Below the pieces are notes generated by a model. That model worked only from the letters and a program-made list of their open reading frames with translations, was not told where the DNA came from and did no database searches. A DNA stretch of 64,000 nt from Anaerolineaceae bacterium (GTDB lineage Bacteria; Chloroflexota; Anaerolineae; Aggregatilineales; Phototrophicaceae), in contig JACKCF010000001.1 in NCBI GenBank assembly GCA_020634165.1, positions 1,984,001 through 2,048,000 on the forward strand, written 5' to 3'. Of the stretch, positions 27,301 to 35,586 are shown piece by piece. A program made the translations under genes and the position numbers. The number at the start of each line of letters is the position of its first letter. The stretch's first letter is position 1.

Positions 27301-28491
27301 CCACCGCGCAACCTCGATCCCTGGATGCTGGCACAATTCCCGGCACCGGAAGAACAGTACCATTTCTACGAAGAGCCTGTCATCATCGTCTTTGCGACCG
27401 ATGATGTACTTGAACTGTACGAAGTCTATGATCGCCAGCTAAAAGCCGTTGCCCGCGCCGCCTCGTTCCGTGGCTCGGCGGGAACACCGGAAGCTGCCTT
27501 CACCAACTTCTTCCTGACACCGCTCTTCGAGAAGTTGTCCGGCGCAGTGCTTTCACCCTGGGAAGCGACGGTTCGCTATCGCCTCGGCGCAAAAGCCTGC
27601 CTCGACCTCGACCCGAATTCCGACCATCATGGGCGCGTTGTTCTGCCATTCCTGCTTGATCCACTGACCGACTATGTGCTCGACCTGGAAATGTTGACGA
27701 TGGGTGGCGCTCCGGCACCCCTAACGCCGCTTCCTGGCGAAGTCGGGCAGCGACCGCTCTATCGTCAGGGCTTCTCGACCTCCCGCTATGCCACGCGCGA
27801 AGCCTTCGCTGAATCAGTCCGCACGGCCCTAGTCAAATCGCGCCGCGTGGAAGATGCCTCGGCGCTGCTGGCACTGGCCGAAAGTGTCACCGACGAAGTT
27901 TTCGATCTGGCGCTGCTCGATACGGGTTTGGAAGCAGGCGAACGACCAGAGTTTGCGCGTGTCTCCGTTCTGTGGAGTGCAGAAACGCCTGCACAGCCCA
28001 TCGCCATCTTCATAGAAGCACCCGAACCGCTCTGGCGTGCCCGCAAGGAACCGCAGGCCGACTACGACGAAACCGATACCTATATCCTGAGTTGGACGCT
28101 CGCTTCAAAGCTCTGGCTGACCGTCGATGAACTCATCCGCGATGACGAGTCCACGCTCATTGTTCACGGCAGCGATTTTATTCGCCGTGCAACAGGCACC
28201 AAGACAGTAGCCGCCATGACGATTGATGAATTCAGAGATCGCCATCTTGGGCCAAAGGGACCGCCGTTCCCACCGATACCGGTGCCGCCGACCTCGTGGG
28301 TGGATCGCTTCATCCGTGATGCCAGCGGAACCCGTACCCTGGCCGTACTCAAGCCTGGTGCGCGTGGCAAAACCATCAGCCTGGGCCTTGCCAGGAACCT
28401 GCACCCGCTGCTGGACGTGGATGTCACGGATACGCCGATTGTGCTTTGCGAAGTCGAACTGGCACCACCACCCTGGGAGGAGCTGATATGA
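21319..28491 (+). CDS. Giant beta-rich protein with OmpA-like segment (2390 aa)
   Basis: This 2390-residue protein is the first of three coupled giant genes. It has no signal peptide. The N-terminal third is mixed beta sequence. At about residues 570-620 a segment with 'LSGNRSQYLVDQLVARGIS' and 'VDAYAS' resembles an OmpA C-terminal (peptidoglycan-binding-like) domain. Residues about 860-885 are hydrophobic. From about 1000 to 1405 there is a long series of alternating hydrophobic and glycine-rich strands ending 'CGRVDFFFFSVKGCVGFAIG', reminiscent of DUF6603-type proteins; that match is from memory and unproven. The rest (about 1440-2390) is unrecognised and includes an acidic linker near 1920. 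The start has AGGTAGG close upstream. Function is unknown; a scaffold, surface or lipid-contacting role is a guess. Confidence 0.75.
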   Translation: MTVGMLDIIRPYFFVGMDLGPGIQSALAALHVDEFESTWDDDGVVIWGVTRIDSDDPSSPFFSPQAGGGALTNPNSSSDDALRWEWHDVAIRFRLTLARRAADALRPGQVSSTDVQNVLSLLGPDTGTAQSDYPNTQFRLELMFELVTVTFPRLIGAKLDGWVLVPDPDHREVKISLPKVLLILTQDSASDTDFDVNVGSFGAETLDDADPAIANLIQMNPPYALVPGEQFGFGFKKAVLDLSESRTPPELLSRFGVGEDWKGIYLPEVRFFVSTQRSAGVAFNFGARELLIGLDPTPGLWGDFNFDVEVLGDQLQVGLRLYGVSGARIDPELVVSDNSAKTDRYRVTVPSTAGPDTENYVLFVDVSSGAAPFVITAVSGEDHPTDVSTLPDSGIFDDAAHSPEDISVLQRMRLFSHDQRVAIRITSRNPAQSRVIVLDVYPDLQTSSSTLPPPQPEIPRAQLNPPVEAVRIESQTDEEVVLRLTPANGILTVDGAPVTVTDGVARVPSAADSSHTVNVTWNRAGEVELARYTLSFEFDRPWNGTVGTVTPTGDIDALVATWNALPPTERHLRVDAYASRESGGAQSEHNLTLSGNRSQYLVDQLVARGISAADITVGIWGNQAHPSSDASVEDQLADGQVPNDHSAEADWDEGHNPNYHPERFRVAVASLLRPTEDTETYSGTLTRDPAPPTDTHDDRPEEPAAPQGQHPNWLRHIGGTLRFERDIIPVAGELRLMVDFQTAHEEGLEEFRNDLDVVGPGMEEPDEQDRLPQGDPNPEDGVVEFRLGITYDPSTNTFTETLVAKAGEGDRDGLWSWGTIPAADATGEPDSDGWRDVLGLYFTLAPLLASTASDAANGGEIVPLVIGLAAPIVITALGVVHVLRFTHYGVELNVRHDDDEVHAALLFDVESALWLNLKIGDFIIVTNRPDKPVKVRYKAIGFALDVTPDAPTRFLPVFDSSRGYTIDLADSGSLRVLPALGSALGDIIQVLGARIARTNPLNIEVELGLGVDLGVISVDRFGFRLPVDPLGAPTITSIGVGVNIPEVLKGTGYLQIQENGFAGQLDLTLPSVGIRIAGGLAVRTATEGDRSATATLITLAVELPSGIPLGGTGLAIFGFLGLFAMHHMRTENTSARNPALDWLVNTVAGDPTDIRGWGPKLDAWAFGVGLVAGTIEGGTVLNLKGMLVIELPGPRVLLFVKAKILSPKPDTKGTDTGTIFAVVDVNPQRVLIGIQFEYHIESVLDLMVPIEAGFFYDPPLFPPEHFYVDVGSIAHPITARILELFEATAYFMVHGDGIADFPLGALQGFSVATGFRVSFVWGNTDIGLYLRIAAGFDVGIGFKPLFFAGRVFIEGELRLFIVSIEAHGELTFRSDGDDTLLEGEICGRVDFFFFSVKGCVGFAIGTDPDAPLVPDPVRDMMLQSRSPALLEGTGVDRGIDNVLCHGTEDGSVPVVEVREDDVVVEKQVFVPIDTIPLVQFEVAPSIAAGATIDGQLSSGLPVGFPDGWQKRGQNYLRYQIRSIELRLVSLNGAPPPAGTQPVTDGPRPYTWRHPAQAAGSDGLPVELALLDWKPTNVDKALVQGPALDSMVDGRWDHVCTPVAQAARVMWTFRYSALGPSPEGWNLTGEPWPDEPGSQRSVPVETHLNVTEIWRTDTFLDGLLPTMDATVTGALAVCPKTPTRDIRDHVNLTDNARLTTLGNRPVRDVLFGPNSPVSRAANNARSPISRIVIDRKCVAKVLQAPYEQLAEDFANAGDPIQKMLLELDAQRKELLRDVIRLKGGPFADMTLLIFARIKMVEKGLVQVRAFKSGGAEIAGVNAQFSMISSFTQLPARWADLEGPWWDDVYLAAQYFSVLSEQGGWGAYVVHIKLPEPALMVDIGITPLPVAIHDFRMIPPSFFLAVIDGLSQTEVIREQDDNQEGQDDQDGLEDALGDDAHALLLPNARYEVIVRYDGQIGKKREAPEPGEDPNEIIVQRSVSDEVCSRTFYTDSAPPRNLDPWMLAQFPAPEEQYHFYEEPVIIVFATDDVLELYEVYDRQLKAVARAASFRGSAGTPEAAFTNFFLTPLFEKLSGAVLSPWEATVRYRLGAKACLDLDPNSDHHGRVVLPFLLDPLTDYVLDLEMLTMGGAPAPLTPLPGEVGQRPLYRQGFSTSRYATREAFAESVRTALVKSRRVEDASALLALAESVTDEVFDLALLDTGLEAGERPEFARVSVLWSAETPAQPIAIFIEAPEPLWRARKEPQADYDETDTYILSWTLASKLWLTVDELIRDDESTLIVHGSDFIRRATGTKTVAAMTIDEFRDRHLGPKGPPFPPIPVPPTSWVDRFIRDASGTRTLAVLKPGARGKTISLGLARNLHPLLDVDVTDTPIVLCEVELAPPPWEELI

Positions 28492-31400
28492 CGCGCTTCG
28501 TATTTCCTGAACTTTTCTATGCGGCAGGTGCGCCCATTGCCGGGCCACAAGAGGAGGGCTTGCTGGCCCTCCGCTGGATACTGCATGCCAGCCTGGGCCT
28601 GCCCAGGGCGCTGTTCCACGTTTGGCAGTTTTCCGGCCAACTGGACCAAAAAGGCCTGGAATTCCAGCAGCAGTCGCAAACATCCCTGACGCGCCTGGTG
28701 ACATGGTCCGGTGGCACCGCCGTCGCGGTCCAACTGACAATCTCCATACCATCGGGACCAGCCGTTCTCAGGGCCTATAGTGCCGCCAACGGCACTGGCC
28801 ACGTGGTGGATGAAAAATCAATCGTTGGCCCCATCAGCAATTTGACTGTGTCGCTCATAGGCACCCCTGTAGCCAGCATTGTCGTATCGAGCAATGTCTC
28901 CATCTTGAGTGCCACCTTCATCCCGATGGACAACTTTATCAACCATCCTGGCTGGAAACTTGTTGAAACAGTCGGTTTGCCAGTTACAAGTCCTGAATTC
29001 GATAGCACTGGTTATCCACTGGTCGATCAGGGGCCAGTTGGCGGTGAAATGGATCCGGTGAAGGCTGCCATCAGGCGCGTAAAAATAGGGACCCCGACTG
29101 TCGGCTGGCCCACCGCGACGGATCGTGGCATGGTTGCACCTGCGTTTAGCCCTCCCGATCCTGAAATTTTGGTCGTCAAGGAACTGAACCCGCTTGTGGG
29201 TGCAATGGCCGAGTTGCTTACAACGATTGGTGAACCATCTGAGCACGCAGGTCAGGAGGTCTCGGTACCCACGAAAGCGCCCATTTCAGTTGGGGGTAAA
29301 GCAGCCGCGCCAATCTGGCAGTCCAGGGCGCGCCCATCACGCATGATGCCCCTGGGGACCATGCTCCTGGCGGCTGGTACCGACCCATACGCGGCCCTTG
29401 CCCTCGGCTTTGGCACAACCTTGCCCATCAAGCGCCAGATTCCGACGCTCTCCCGCGCCGCGTCCAATACAATTGGCTCCATCTACATGGTGACGGTTGA
29501 GCACAAGGTGACCATCCACAAGAAATTGCCATTTGGTGTTGAGCTAAACCTTGATTTTGAAGGCGAACTCTGTGCGCTGTACCTCGGCCAGAGCAGTGCG
29601 TTGCCGCCTGCTGTCGCTGGCCTGACGTCCTCGGCGCGCCAGCGTTTGGACCCGCCCCAGGTCGAAGATGGTCGTTGGTTGGAAGTCCTGCAACTGGCAT
29701 GGCAGCGGCCTGTCATGACCATATCGACATCACCGCGTACCAGCAGCTATGCCGTCGCGCGTGGCTTGCCCTCTGGCCCGCTGGAAGTCCGCAACGAGAA
29801 GCGCCTTTCTGGTGGTCACGTTCCCTTCGTCGCTGCGATGGATACCAATCCCGCTGAACCAACCTCGGTCCGCTACTCGGAATCTGGTGTACCGGAGATG
29901 CTCCCCGGCGAACCCTCGAATTGGGTTTACAGCGTAGCCGCTCAGGATTGGTTTGGTCGATGGAGCAGTTGGCTCTCTGTCGATCAGTCCCGCGCATCGG
30001 TCGCCCCGCAGATTCCGGGCATTACCAAGGTCGAGTTGCTCACCGGAACAAGCATCGCCGCAACCCAGACCGTTACGGCTGCTATCGAATTTACCTGGGA
30101 TTGGTCTTATCGTACACCGGCCTTTATTCGCCTGCGCTTGCTGACGCATGCCGCCGGAACACCGCCGCCAGGGGTAGGTGGGTCTGTACTCGGTGTAGGC
30201 GGGCCGACTGTCGCCGACCTGACACTGGACTTTACTACGGCCACACCGGCTGCGCCGCCTGCTGGAATCGACTTGATCTCTGAAGAATCACTCGGCAACC
30301 TGCGAACATACCGCGTGGAAATCCCCAATGCGCAACTAACATTTGGCAGTCATCCGCGCATCACCGTCACCGCACGTGCCCAGGCCAGCGAAAGAATAGT
30401 ATCGGGTCGCTTCAGCGCATGGTCACGCGATGTCCAGACCAGTGCAGCCAGTCCTGTACCACCACCGCCGCCATTTGTCCCTGCGGAAATGTGGTGGGCC
30501 TCTGTACCTGATCCGCGCGGTGTCGCCCGCACCACTCTGGAGTGGGCCGCAACGGCACCTTTGTATGCCGTCTATATGGCCGATGAAACAGCACTTCTGC
30601 GTGAGCTTGACCAGCCATCATCTGACCTTGAAATAGCCCCGGCAGAACGCCTCATAGGTATGCGGTCACTGCCAATTGGGACCGCCAGAAGGGCCTTCCG
30701 TCGCGTCGCTGACCGTGTTCCAGTCAACCAGCTAGAAGTCTCGCTGCCGCGTGGTTCGCGCCTGATCCATTTCTTTGGGGTTGTGCCGATCAGTGCAACA
30801 GGCGTAGAAGGGCAGTTGCCGACTTCGGCCAATGCCTACTTCGCGGTTGCCGCACCAGCAGTCAAAACGCCGGAGCCGCCGACGCTGATTGCGCGTGATC
30901 GCAGCGGAACCATCTCCCTGTCTGTGGAAAGCCCTGAACCGCGTGTGCCTGTTGGCCGCGTGGAAATCTACCGTGTGCCTAGCCGTCATCGCGCTGTTTC
31001 TGTCGAAGATATGGGACCGCCCATTGCCGTTCTGGACGATACGCTCGGCATCCGTGCCGATGGCAGAGTCCGCTTCCAGTTTACGGACCCAACGCCAGGG
31101 ACAGCTTGGCGCTCGGTTTTCTATCGGGCCATCGCCTGGGGCCGGACGACGCGCTCCGATGGCATTTATGGCGGTCGATCCTTGCCATCACCCACCATAG
31201 AGGTGACCCCTAGCTCGCCAATAGAGCCGTTTGTCACGGATCTCCTGGCTGATGAACTGCCATCTCAGCCGGATCACCGTCTGGTGAACTTCGTGACCGA
31301 TGTCACTTTAGCGCGAACACCGCTGGGGGTGCATACCTTCGCCGTGCATATTGTGCAGTTAGATGCCAGCATCGTGACCCGTCGCATCGCTGCCGATGCG

Positions 31401-31586
31401 CTGCCTTTGTTAGGCGGCACCCTGCCCACACCAACCGAGCAGCCCGATACCATCTTCAGATTTGATCCTGTTCAGCCCCGCACAGGCCGGACGTATGCCT
31501 GGGTTCCGCGCGATATCCGCGCAGTCATTGTTGAAGTCATGGATCCGGTCGGTCGTAGCACGCGCGTAACCAGGGAGTTTGTATGA
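28488..31586 (+). CDS. Large Ig/FN3-like protein (1032 aa)
   Basis: This is the second gene of the giant operon; its ATG (28488) overlaps the previous stop as ATGA, with GGGAGG before it. The 1032-residue product has no signal peptide. It contains an N-terminal region with repeated small beta segments. Two or more FN3/Ig-like stretches follow, recognisable from 'YSVAAQDWFGRWSSWLS' (about residue 480) and 'SGRFSAWSRDV' (about 640), with proline-rich linkers ('PVPPPPPFVP'), and a C-terminal portion that repeats the same style. FN3-like modules normally serve binding or spacing. No enzymatic motif is visible. Stoichiometric co-expression with its two neighbours is implied by the overlaps. Confidence 0.7.
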   Translation: MTRFVFPELFYAAGAPIAGPQEEGLLALRWILHASLGLPRALFHVWQFSGQLDQKGLEFQQQSQTSLTRLVTWSGGTAVAVQLTISIPSGPAVLRAYSAANGTGHVVDEKSIVGPISNLTVSLIGTPVASIVVSSNVSILSATFIPMDNFINHPGWKLVETVGLPVTSPEFDSTGYPLVDQGPVGGEMDPVKAAIRRVKIGTPTVGWPTATDRGMVAPAFSPPDPEILVVKELNPLVGAMAELLTTIGEPSEHAGQEVSVPTKAPISVGGKAAAPIWQSRARPSRMMPLGTMLLAAGTDPYAALALGFGTTLPIKRQIPTLSRAASNTIGSIYMVTVEHKVTIHKKLPFGVELNLDFEGELCALYLGQSSALPPAVAGLTSSARQRLDPPQVEDGRWLEVLQLAWQRPVMTISTSPRTSSYAVARGLPSGPLEVRNEKRLSGGHVPFVAAMDTNPAEPTSVRYSESGVPEMLPGEPSNWVYSVAAQDWFGRWSSWLSVDQSRASVAPQIPGITKVELLTGTSIAATQTVTAAIEFTWDWSYRTPAFIRLRLLTHAAGTPPPGVGGSVLGVGGPTVADLTLDFTTATPAAPPAGIDLISEESLGNLRTYRVEIPNAQLTFGSHPRITVTARAQASERIVSGRFSAWSRDVQTSAASPVPPPPPFVPAEMWWASVPDPRGVARTTLEWAATAPLYAVYMADETALLRELDQPSSDLEIAPAERLIGMRSLPIGTARRAFRRVADRVPVNQLEVSLPRGSRLIHFFGVVPISATGVEGQLPTSANAYFAVAAPAVKTPEPPTLIARDRSGTISLSVESPEPRVPVGRVEIYRVPSRHRAVSVEDMGPPIAVLDDTLGIRADGRVRFQFTDPTPGTAWRSVFYRAIAWGRTTRSDGIYGGRSLPSPTIEVTPSSPIEPFVTDLLADELPSQPDHRLVNFVTDVTLARTPLGVHTFAVHIVQLDASIVTRRIAADALPLLGGTLPTPTEQPDTIFRFDPVQPRTGRTYAWVPRDIRAVIVEVMDPVGRSTRVTREFV

Positions 31587-34500
31587 TCAACCAAACTATC
31601 GCATCCACCGCCGTTAATCAAACGGGCCTGGACGCACTCGGATTGGCATCTGGGCAGCTTGCGGCCCAATGGGCGGAAGCCACACCCACTTATGATGCAG
31701 CGGCAATGACCTTAAGCCTGCCGAACCCCTCTCGTTGGCGTGCCATGATTGGCGGTGTATTGCAGTGGCATGCGTTTGGTGCCAGCGCCCTCACCGATGC
31801 CTCCGGCAGTGCCCTGACAGGTGTTGTCGGCGTATTCAGGTTCCATCCCCAGGCCGCACTGCGTATCCAGCGCCTGATCGGTGCCCGCTACGATGGTCGC
31901 ACCGATGGACGAGCATCGCGCCCTGTGCCTGTTTGGGCGGCCATCCGTGATGGCGACCCACCTGCGGAAACAGCCGATATGGTCGAAACAGACCCGCCAC
32001 TTGCGCCTGTGAATGGGGCCGTTGGCGCACCGTTGTCCTTCGGTACGCTCACATTCCACGATGAACTCGGCCTGATTATTGATCCGGTTGCGGTTGCTAG
32101 TCTCTTTCGCGATCTCATGCGCGCCCTTCCGGCCTTGCGCAACGACGACGCGGGTCCGGCCTCCGACTTGAACACGCCAGGGGCGTCAGCAGGGGGTATC
32201 GGCTCGATTGCCTCGCTCGCAACTGGGCGGTGCGTTCACTTTGTCGATATTTTCCAGGGTCCCTGGCAGGATCGTTCCTCGGCAGCGGGTATTCGTATTG
32301 GCACGGGGTCACGTTTAGGTGCCGGACCCCATGACTGGCCGGATAGCACCAACATCTCTATCAGCGGGACCGCTGGCGATATTCGCTTTGGCTTCTCCCC
32401 GGAAGGCACCCTTGCGACCACTGCATTGACTCCGCCTGCCTTTCCGGCGACGGTTGTGCCGACTGGTGCGCCAGCACCGAGTTTGGATCGCGAGTTCCTT
32501 CGTATAGTCATCGCTGATTTGGGCCTCCACCTCAAAGGCAACCGAACCGATAGCGACATCGATGGTATCTCCGGCGCCGATGATGCGACTGTCTTGGAGC
32601 CAGCGCCCCTGGTTCGTGATGGCAGTGACATTAGTTTGTTGGTTGATGGTCAGGCCACCCTCGGCGCCGTGACCGAAATACTCAATCGCTCTGGCTTCGA
32701 CCTGGCCGTGAGTCCAACCATTGCTACGGATGTAGCGTTTCCCACCACCAGGGCAGACCGTTGGCCAGCACGTCCGGCAACAACCGAAACGCCACAATCC
32801 CTGGATGCAGACCGCTCTGAACGAGCGCGAACGGAGGCCACCGCCACCTATGTCGGCACAGGCCCTGATGTCATCCTGACATGGCCAGCCGGAGCCTTGC
32901 CAGCGGAAGCCCATGTTCGGGCCTTTCCCCGTGTCGATCCTGGTCCGGCCATTGTGCCCCTCTCGGAACTCGATTTTGCTCGTCGCGGTAATGGTGCCGC
33001 CGGAGTGGCTTCAACCACAGGTTTGACGCTTCTATTAAAAGACCCATACCGCGTAGGCACGGGATCACCGCCGAATAATCCCAAATTGCGCTTTGATCTG
33101 GTCATAGTCACTCGTGATGGTACAGTTAATGCCCGACTCATTGGCGGCCTGGAAGTGGACGTCGCCACAGGTGGTACCGCACCGACACCGCCAACAGTCA
33201 CCAATCTGCTCGATACTGTTCCATTGAACCAGCGCGGGATCGCGCCTGCACCCATCCTGAGCATCCCGCCAACAGCGCCCGCAGCCGGCTCCAATCCGGT
33301 TTTGGCCGCCCTGGGGGAATCCGCCCCGCGAGAAGCACCTCGTTTTCGCACGATGGCGCGTATGGAAACCATCGTCGCCAGCGATGACACCGCCTCACCA
33401 GGAACATGGCAGGGTGTGCTCACATCTGGTTTTCTGGATGGCCGTTCCGTGCGTGACGATGCTCGTCTTGGCAATCCTGGCAACCCCGGCGGCCCGGAAG
33501 ATCACGCGCCAGGGGTCTTTGTATCAGGCCCGCTTGCCACCGACCTGGCTCGTTATGCCTTAAGACGCACACACCACTTATCAACGCGCTTGGCGGAACT
33601 GGATAACGGTCGCTGGAATAATCCTGCGGCGGGTACGGATACCTTTGCCGGTGCCGTGTTGCGCAACGTGGCCGCAACCGTCGAGGCCCCTGAACTGGAA
33701 GTGCTGCCGGAGTCGCTTGTCCATAGTCTGCCCACTGATTGGGCCGGATTGATTAGCGCGATTCAGGCACTGCTCCCAGCCTCAATGTCGTCACTGATAG
33801 GGGCCATTCCCACGCCAGGGGCTGGAGATCGCTGGGCTGATGAAGTCCGCCGCGAAACCTTTGCCGTCAAGCATGGTCGCCGTGATAGTCAGTGGAGTTG
33901 GCGCTGGGCCATAGGCCACGCGCAAAAACTCATCTACCTTGAAACGCCTTTGTTCGGCGCCACCGCCGATGGCTCTGCTGACCACGAAGTTAACCTGATT
34001 GCTGAACTGCGTGCTCGCTTGCAAGCAGTTCCCGATTTGCGGGTGATTATCGCGACGCCCAAGCGCATTCCTTTCGGCCCAGGCTACGAAAGTATCGCTC
34101 AGTACTTCCATCAGGCGCGCAATGAAGCATTTGCCACGCTGCAACTGGCCGCCCCCAAACGGGTCGTCATCTTCCATCCGGTGGGCTTCCCTGGACGCCC
34201 GGAAGTGATACATGGTACCGTCGGCATTGTCGATGATGTCTGGATGCTGCTCGGTTCGTCAGCATTCGCTCGTCGTGGCCTGACCTTTGACAGTAGCCTC
34301 GATGCAGTTTTTATTGACAAGACGATTACGCGCGGTGTCAGCAGCGGCATTCGCGATTTCCGCCGACGGATCATGGCACGTTTACTGGGCCTGACGCCAC
34401 CTGCTGCGGGTGAAACGCCCAATGCCAACTGGGTCCGCCTCGCCCAGCAGACGAGCGCCTTCGAGCTGATTCGCGAGATTGTCGGGCGTGGTGGTGATGG

Positions 34501-34648
34501 CCTGCTGGAACCCCTCTGGCAGGGCCTGCCATTATCGGAGTTGCCCGCCCTGGATCGTGCCATTGCCGACCCCGAGGGCCGAAACTTCTCGGCTGTGCTT
34601 GGCCTGTTTACCGCCTTCCTCGCAGAGCTAGGGCAGGATCGTGTCTAA
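31583..34648 (+). CDS. Large protein with degenerate phospholipase D-like C-terminus (1021 aa)
   Basis: This is the third gene of the giant operon, starting at an ATGA overlap. The first roughly 750 of its 1021 residues are beta-rich and unrecognised, with an Asp-rich 'TDSDIDGISGADD'. Residues about 775-960 look like one PLD lobe: 'WAIGHAQKLIYLETPLFG', 'PDLRVIIATP', then 'VIHGTVGIVDDVWMLLGSSA' followed by 'RRGLTFDSS'. The last element aligns with the HxKx4D-GSxN-RSL-DSE pattern of PLD enzymes, but the catalytic lysine is Thr and the Asn is not kept. No second HKD motif is seen. It may be a binding or structural derivative rather than an active phosphodiesterase. There is no signal peptide. 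Confidence 0.75.
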   Translation: MINQTIASTAVNQTGLDALGLASGQLAAQWAEATPTYDAAAMTLSLPNPSRWRAMIGGVLQWHAFGASALTDASGSALTGVVGVFRFHPQAALRIQRLIGARYDGRTDGRASRPVPVWAAIRDGDPPAETADMVETDPPLAPVNGAVGAPLSFGTLTFHDELGLIIDPVAVASLFRDLMRALPALRNDDAGPASDLNTPGASAGGIGSIASLATGRCVHFVDIFQGPWQDRSSAAGIRIGTGSRLGAGPHDWPDSTNISISGTAGDIRFGFSPEGTLATTALTPPAFPATVVPTGAPAPSLDREFLRIVIADLGLHLKGNRTDSDIDGISGADDATVLEPAPLVRDGSDISLLVDGQATLGAVTEILNRSGFDLAVSPTIATDVAFPTTRADRWPARPATTETPQSLDADRSERARTEATATYVGTGPDVILTWPAGALPAEAHVRAFPRVDPGPAIVPLSELDFARRGNGAAGVASTTGLTLLLKDPYRVGTGSPPNNPKLRFDLVIVTRDGTVNARLIGGLEVDVATGGTAPTPPTVTNLLDTVPLNQRGIAPAPILSIPPTAPAAGSNPVLAALGESAPREAPRFRTMARMETIVASDDTASPGTWQGVLTSGFLDGRSVRDDARLGNPGNPGGPEDHAPGVFVSGPLATDLARYALRRTHHLSTRLAELDNGRWNNPAAGTDTFAGAVLRNVAATVEAPELEVLPESLVHSLPTDWAGLISAIQALLPASMSSLIGAIPTPGAGDRWADEVRRETFAVKHGRRDSQWSWRWAIGHAQKLIYLETPLFGATADGSADHEVNLIAELRARLQAVPDLRVIIATPKRIPFGPGYESIAQYFHQARNEAFATLQLAAPKRVVIFHPVGFPGRPEVIHGTVGIVDDVWMLLGSSAFARRGLTFDSSLDAVFIDKTITRGVSSGIRDFRRRIMARLLGLTPPAAGETPNANWVRLAQQTSAFELIREIVGRGGDGLLEPLWQGLPLSELPALDRAIADPEGRNFSAVLGLFTAFLAELGQDRV

Positions 34649-34669
34649 GATATTTTGACAGTTGATTTA

Positions 34670-34725
34670 AGAATCGTTTTTGCAGGGCAAGGCATGCCAA
34701 ACACTTGGCAAAGGATGTCGGTAGG
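34670..34725. repeat. Family A repeat, left part of a split copy
   Basis: This stretch aligns with the start of the copy near 62395 (GTTTTTGCAGGG...GGCATGCC...GATGTC), but it is diverged. Together with 34915-34965 it makes one copy interrupted by about 190 bases. Confidence 0.55.
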
Positions 34726-34817
34726 ACGATAGAAAAACGCGGAAAGTCGAGTTTTCCTGGCCTCATCTGTTAACTTCCTTCCTCCCAGGCGAAGGAGGAT
34801 CAAAAGAGGTTTCTAAA

Positions 34818-34890
34818 GTCCCTCTCCTAGGGGAGAGGGATATAGGGTGAGGGCCAAAAAGCGTGGACACTCTATTGTGTATAGCCACCG
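34818..34890. repeat. Family B intergenic repeat, copy 1
   Basis: It starts with CCCTCTCCTAGGGGAGAGGG and GGGTGAGGG, then AAAAAGCGTGGACAC and TATTGTGT. The second half recurs at 63334-63370 and the first half, in variant form, at 56576-56617. It lies inside the split family A copy. Confidence 0.6.
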
Positions 34891-34914
34891 ACATAGTGCC
34901 ACTGCTGTTCGCCT

Positions 34915-34965
34915 CTTCCAATCTGGTCTTGGGCCCAAAACCAGCAAATGTCATCAGAACCTAAT
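34915..34965. repeat. Family A repeat, right part of a split copy
   Basis: This stretch aligns with the right end of the copies at 62475-62515 and (reversed) 37688-37730: GGTCTTGGGCCCAA, then CAAATGTCATCAGAACCTA. It ends 8 bases from the stop of the GNAT gene. Confidence 0.6.
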
Positions 34966-34972
34966 AGGCTTT

Positions 34973-35443
34973 TTAAGTTGAAAGCGTTTTTTCATAGGAA
35001 ATGAGGGTGATATTGTCGGCCTCAACATAAAATTGCCCGACGTTGACGTAGCCATGTTTCTCATAAAAATGTCTGTTGCGGACCGCCCAGATGGGTGTAT
35101 CCAGCGTCCATTTTGTCGCCAGGAATGTTGATTCAAGGAATTGCAGCGCCTGCGTCCCAAGCCCACGATTCTGGTATTCTGGTGCCAGAAAAATCAAATC
35201 GAGATGATAATGCCCGGCCCCCATCACATTGATGACCATGCCGCCTACAATTTGGTCATCTTCGACGATGGCGAAGCATGCCTGCTCCTCGATATTCCGT
35301 AACATCACATCAACCGAGTCATACCCAGGCGGTCCGCCAATTTCCACCTCTGGGTACAAAACCGAATCATAGTGAAATGACGCGATTGCCGCTTGCGTAA
35401 GCTCTGGTGCATCATCAGCATGGGCAGGGCGGAATATAGCCAT
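34973..35443 (-). CDS. GNAT-family N-acetyltransferase
   Basis: This 156-residue protein has the GNAT fold: an N-terminal 'IFRPAHADDAPELTQ', the central 'ACFAIVEDDQIVGGMVI' strands, and the acetyl-CoA-binding motif 'YQNRGLGTQALQFLE' (Q-x-x-G-x-G). A 'FYEKHGYVNV' element, typical of family C-termini, follows. I place the start at 35443 because AAGGAG lies 5 bases before that ATG; a directly preceding ATG is too close to the site, and a longer frame to 35500 has no support. The substrate is not predictable. It is divergent from the S9 peptidase gene. Confidence 0.88.
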   Translation of the reverse strand: MAIFRPAHADDAPELTQAAIASFHYDSVLYPEVEIGGPPGYDSVDVMLRNIEEQACFAIVEDDQIVGGMVINVMGAGHYHLDLIFLAPEYQNRGLGTQALQFLESTFLATKWTLDTPIWAVRNRHFYEKHGYVNVGQFYVEADNITLISYEKTLST

Positions 35444-35586
35444 CATGGCTCCTTCTCGTAGACCGTAGTCACATATTATGCACTGTCTGAAGGCCAGCAA
35501 CAGCGGTCTAATGCCAATTCTTTGACCACTCCTGCCAATTCATTACAATCTTTCTCAAAGTTTGAAATTTTCACAAAGGAATCATC

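Noticed and set aside
21319..34648. Giant operon as an extracellular contractile injection system
   Set aside because: No sheath, tube, baseplate, LysM or AAA+ ATPase genes are present nearby.
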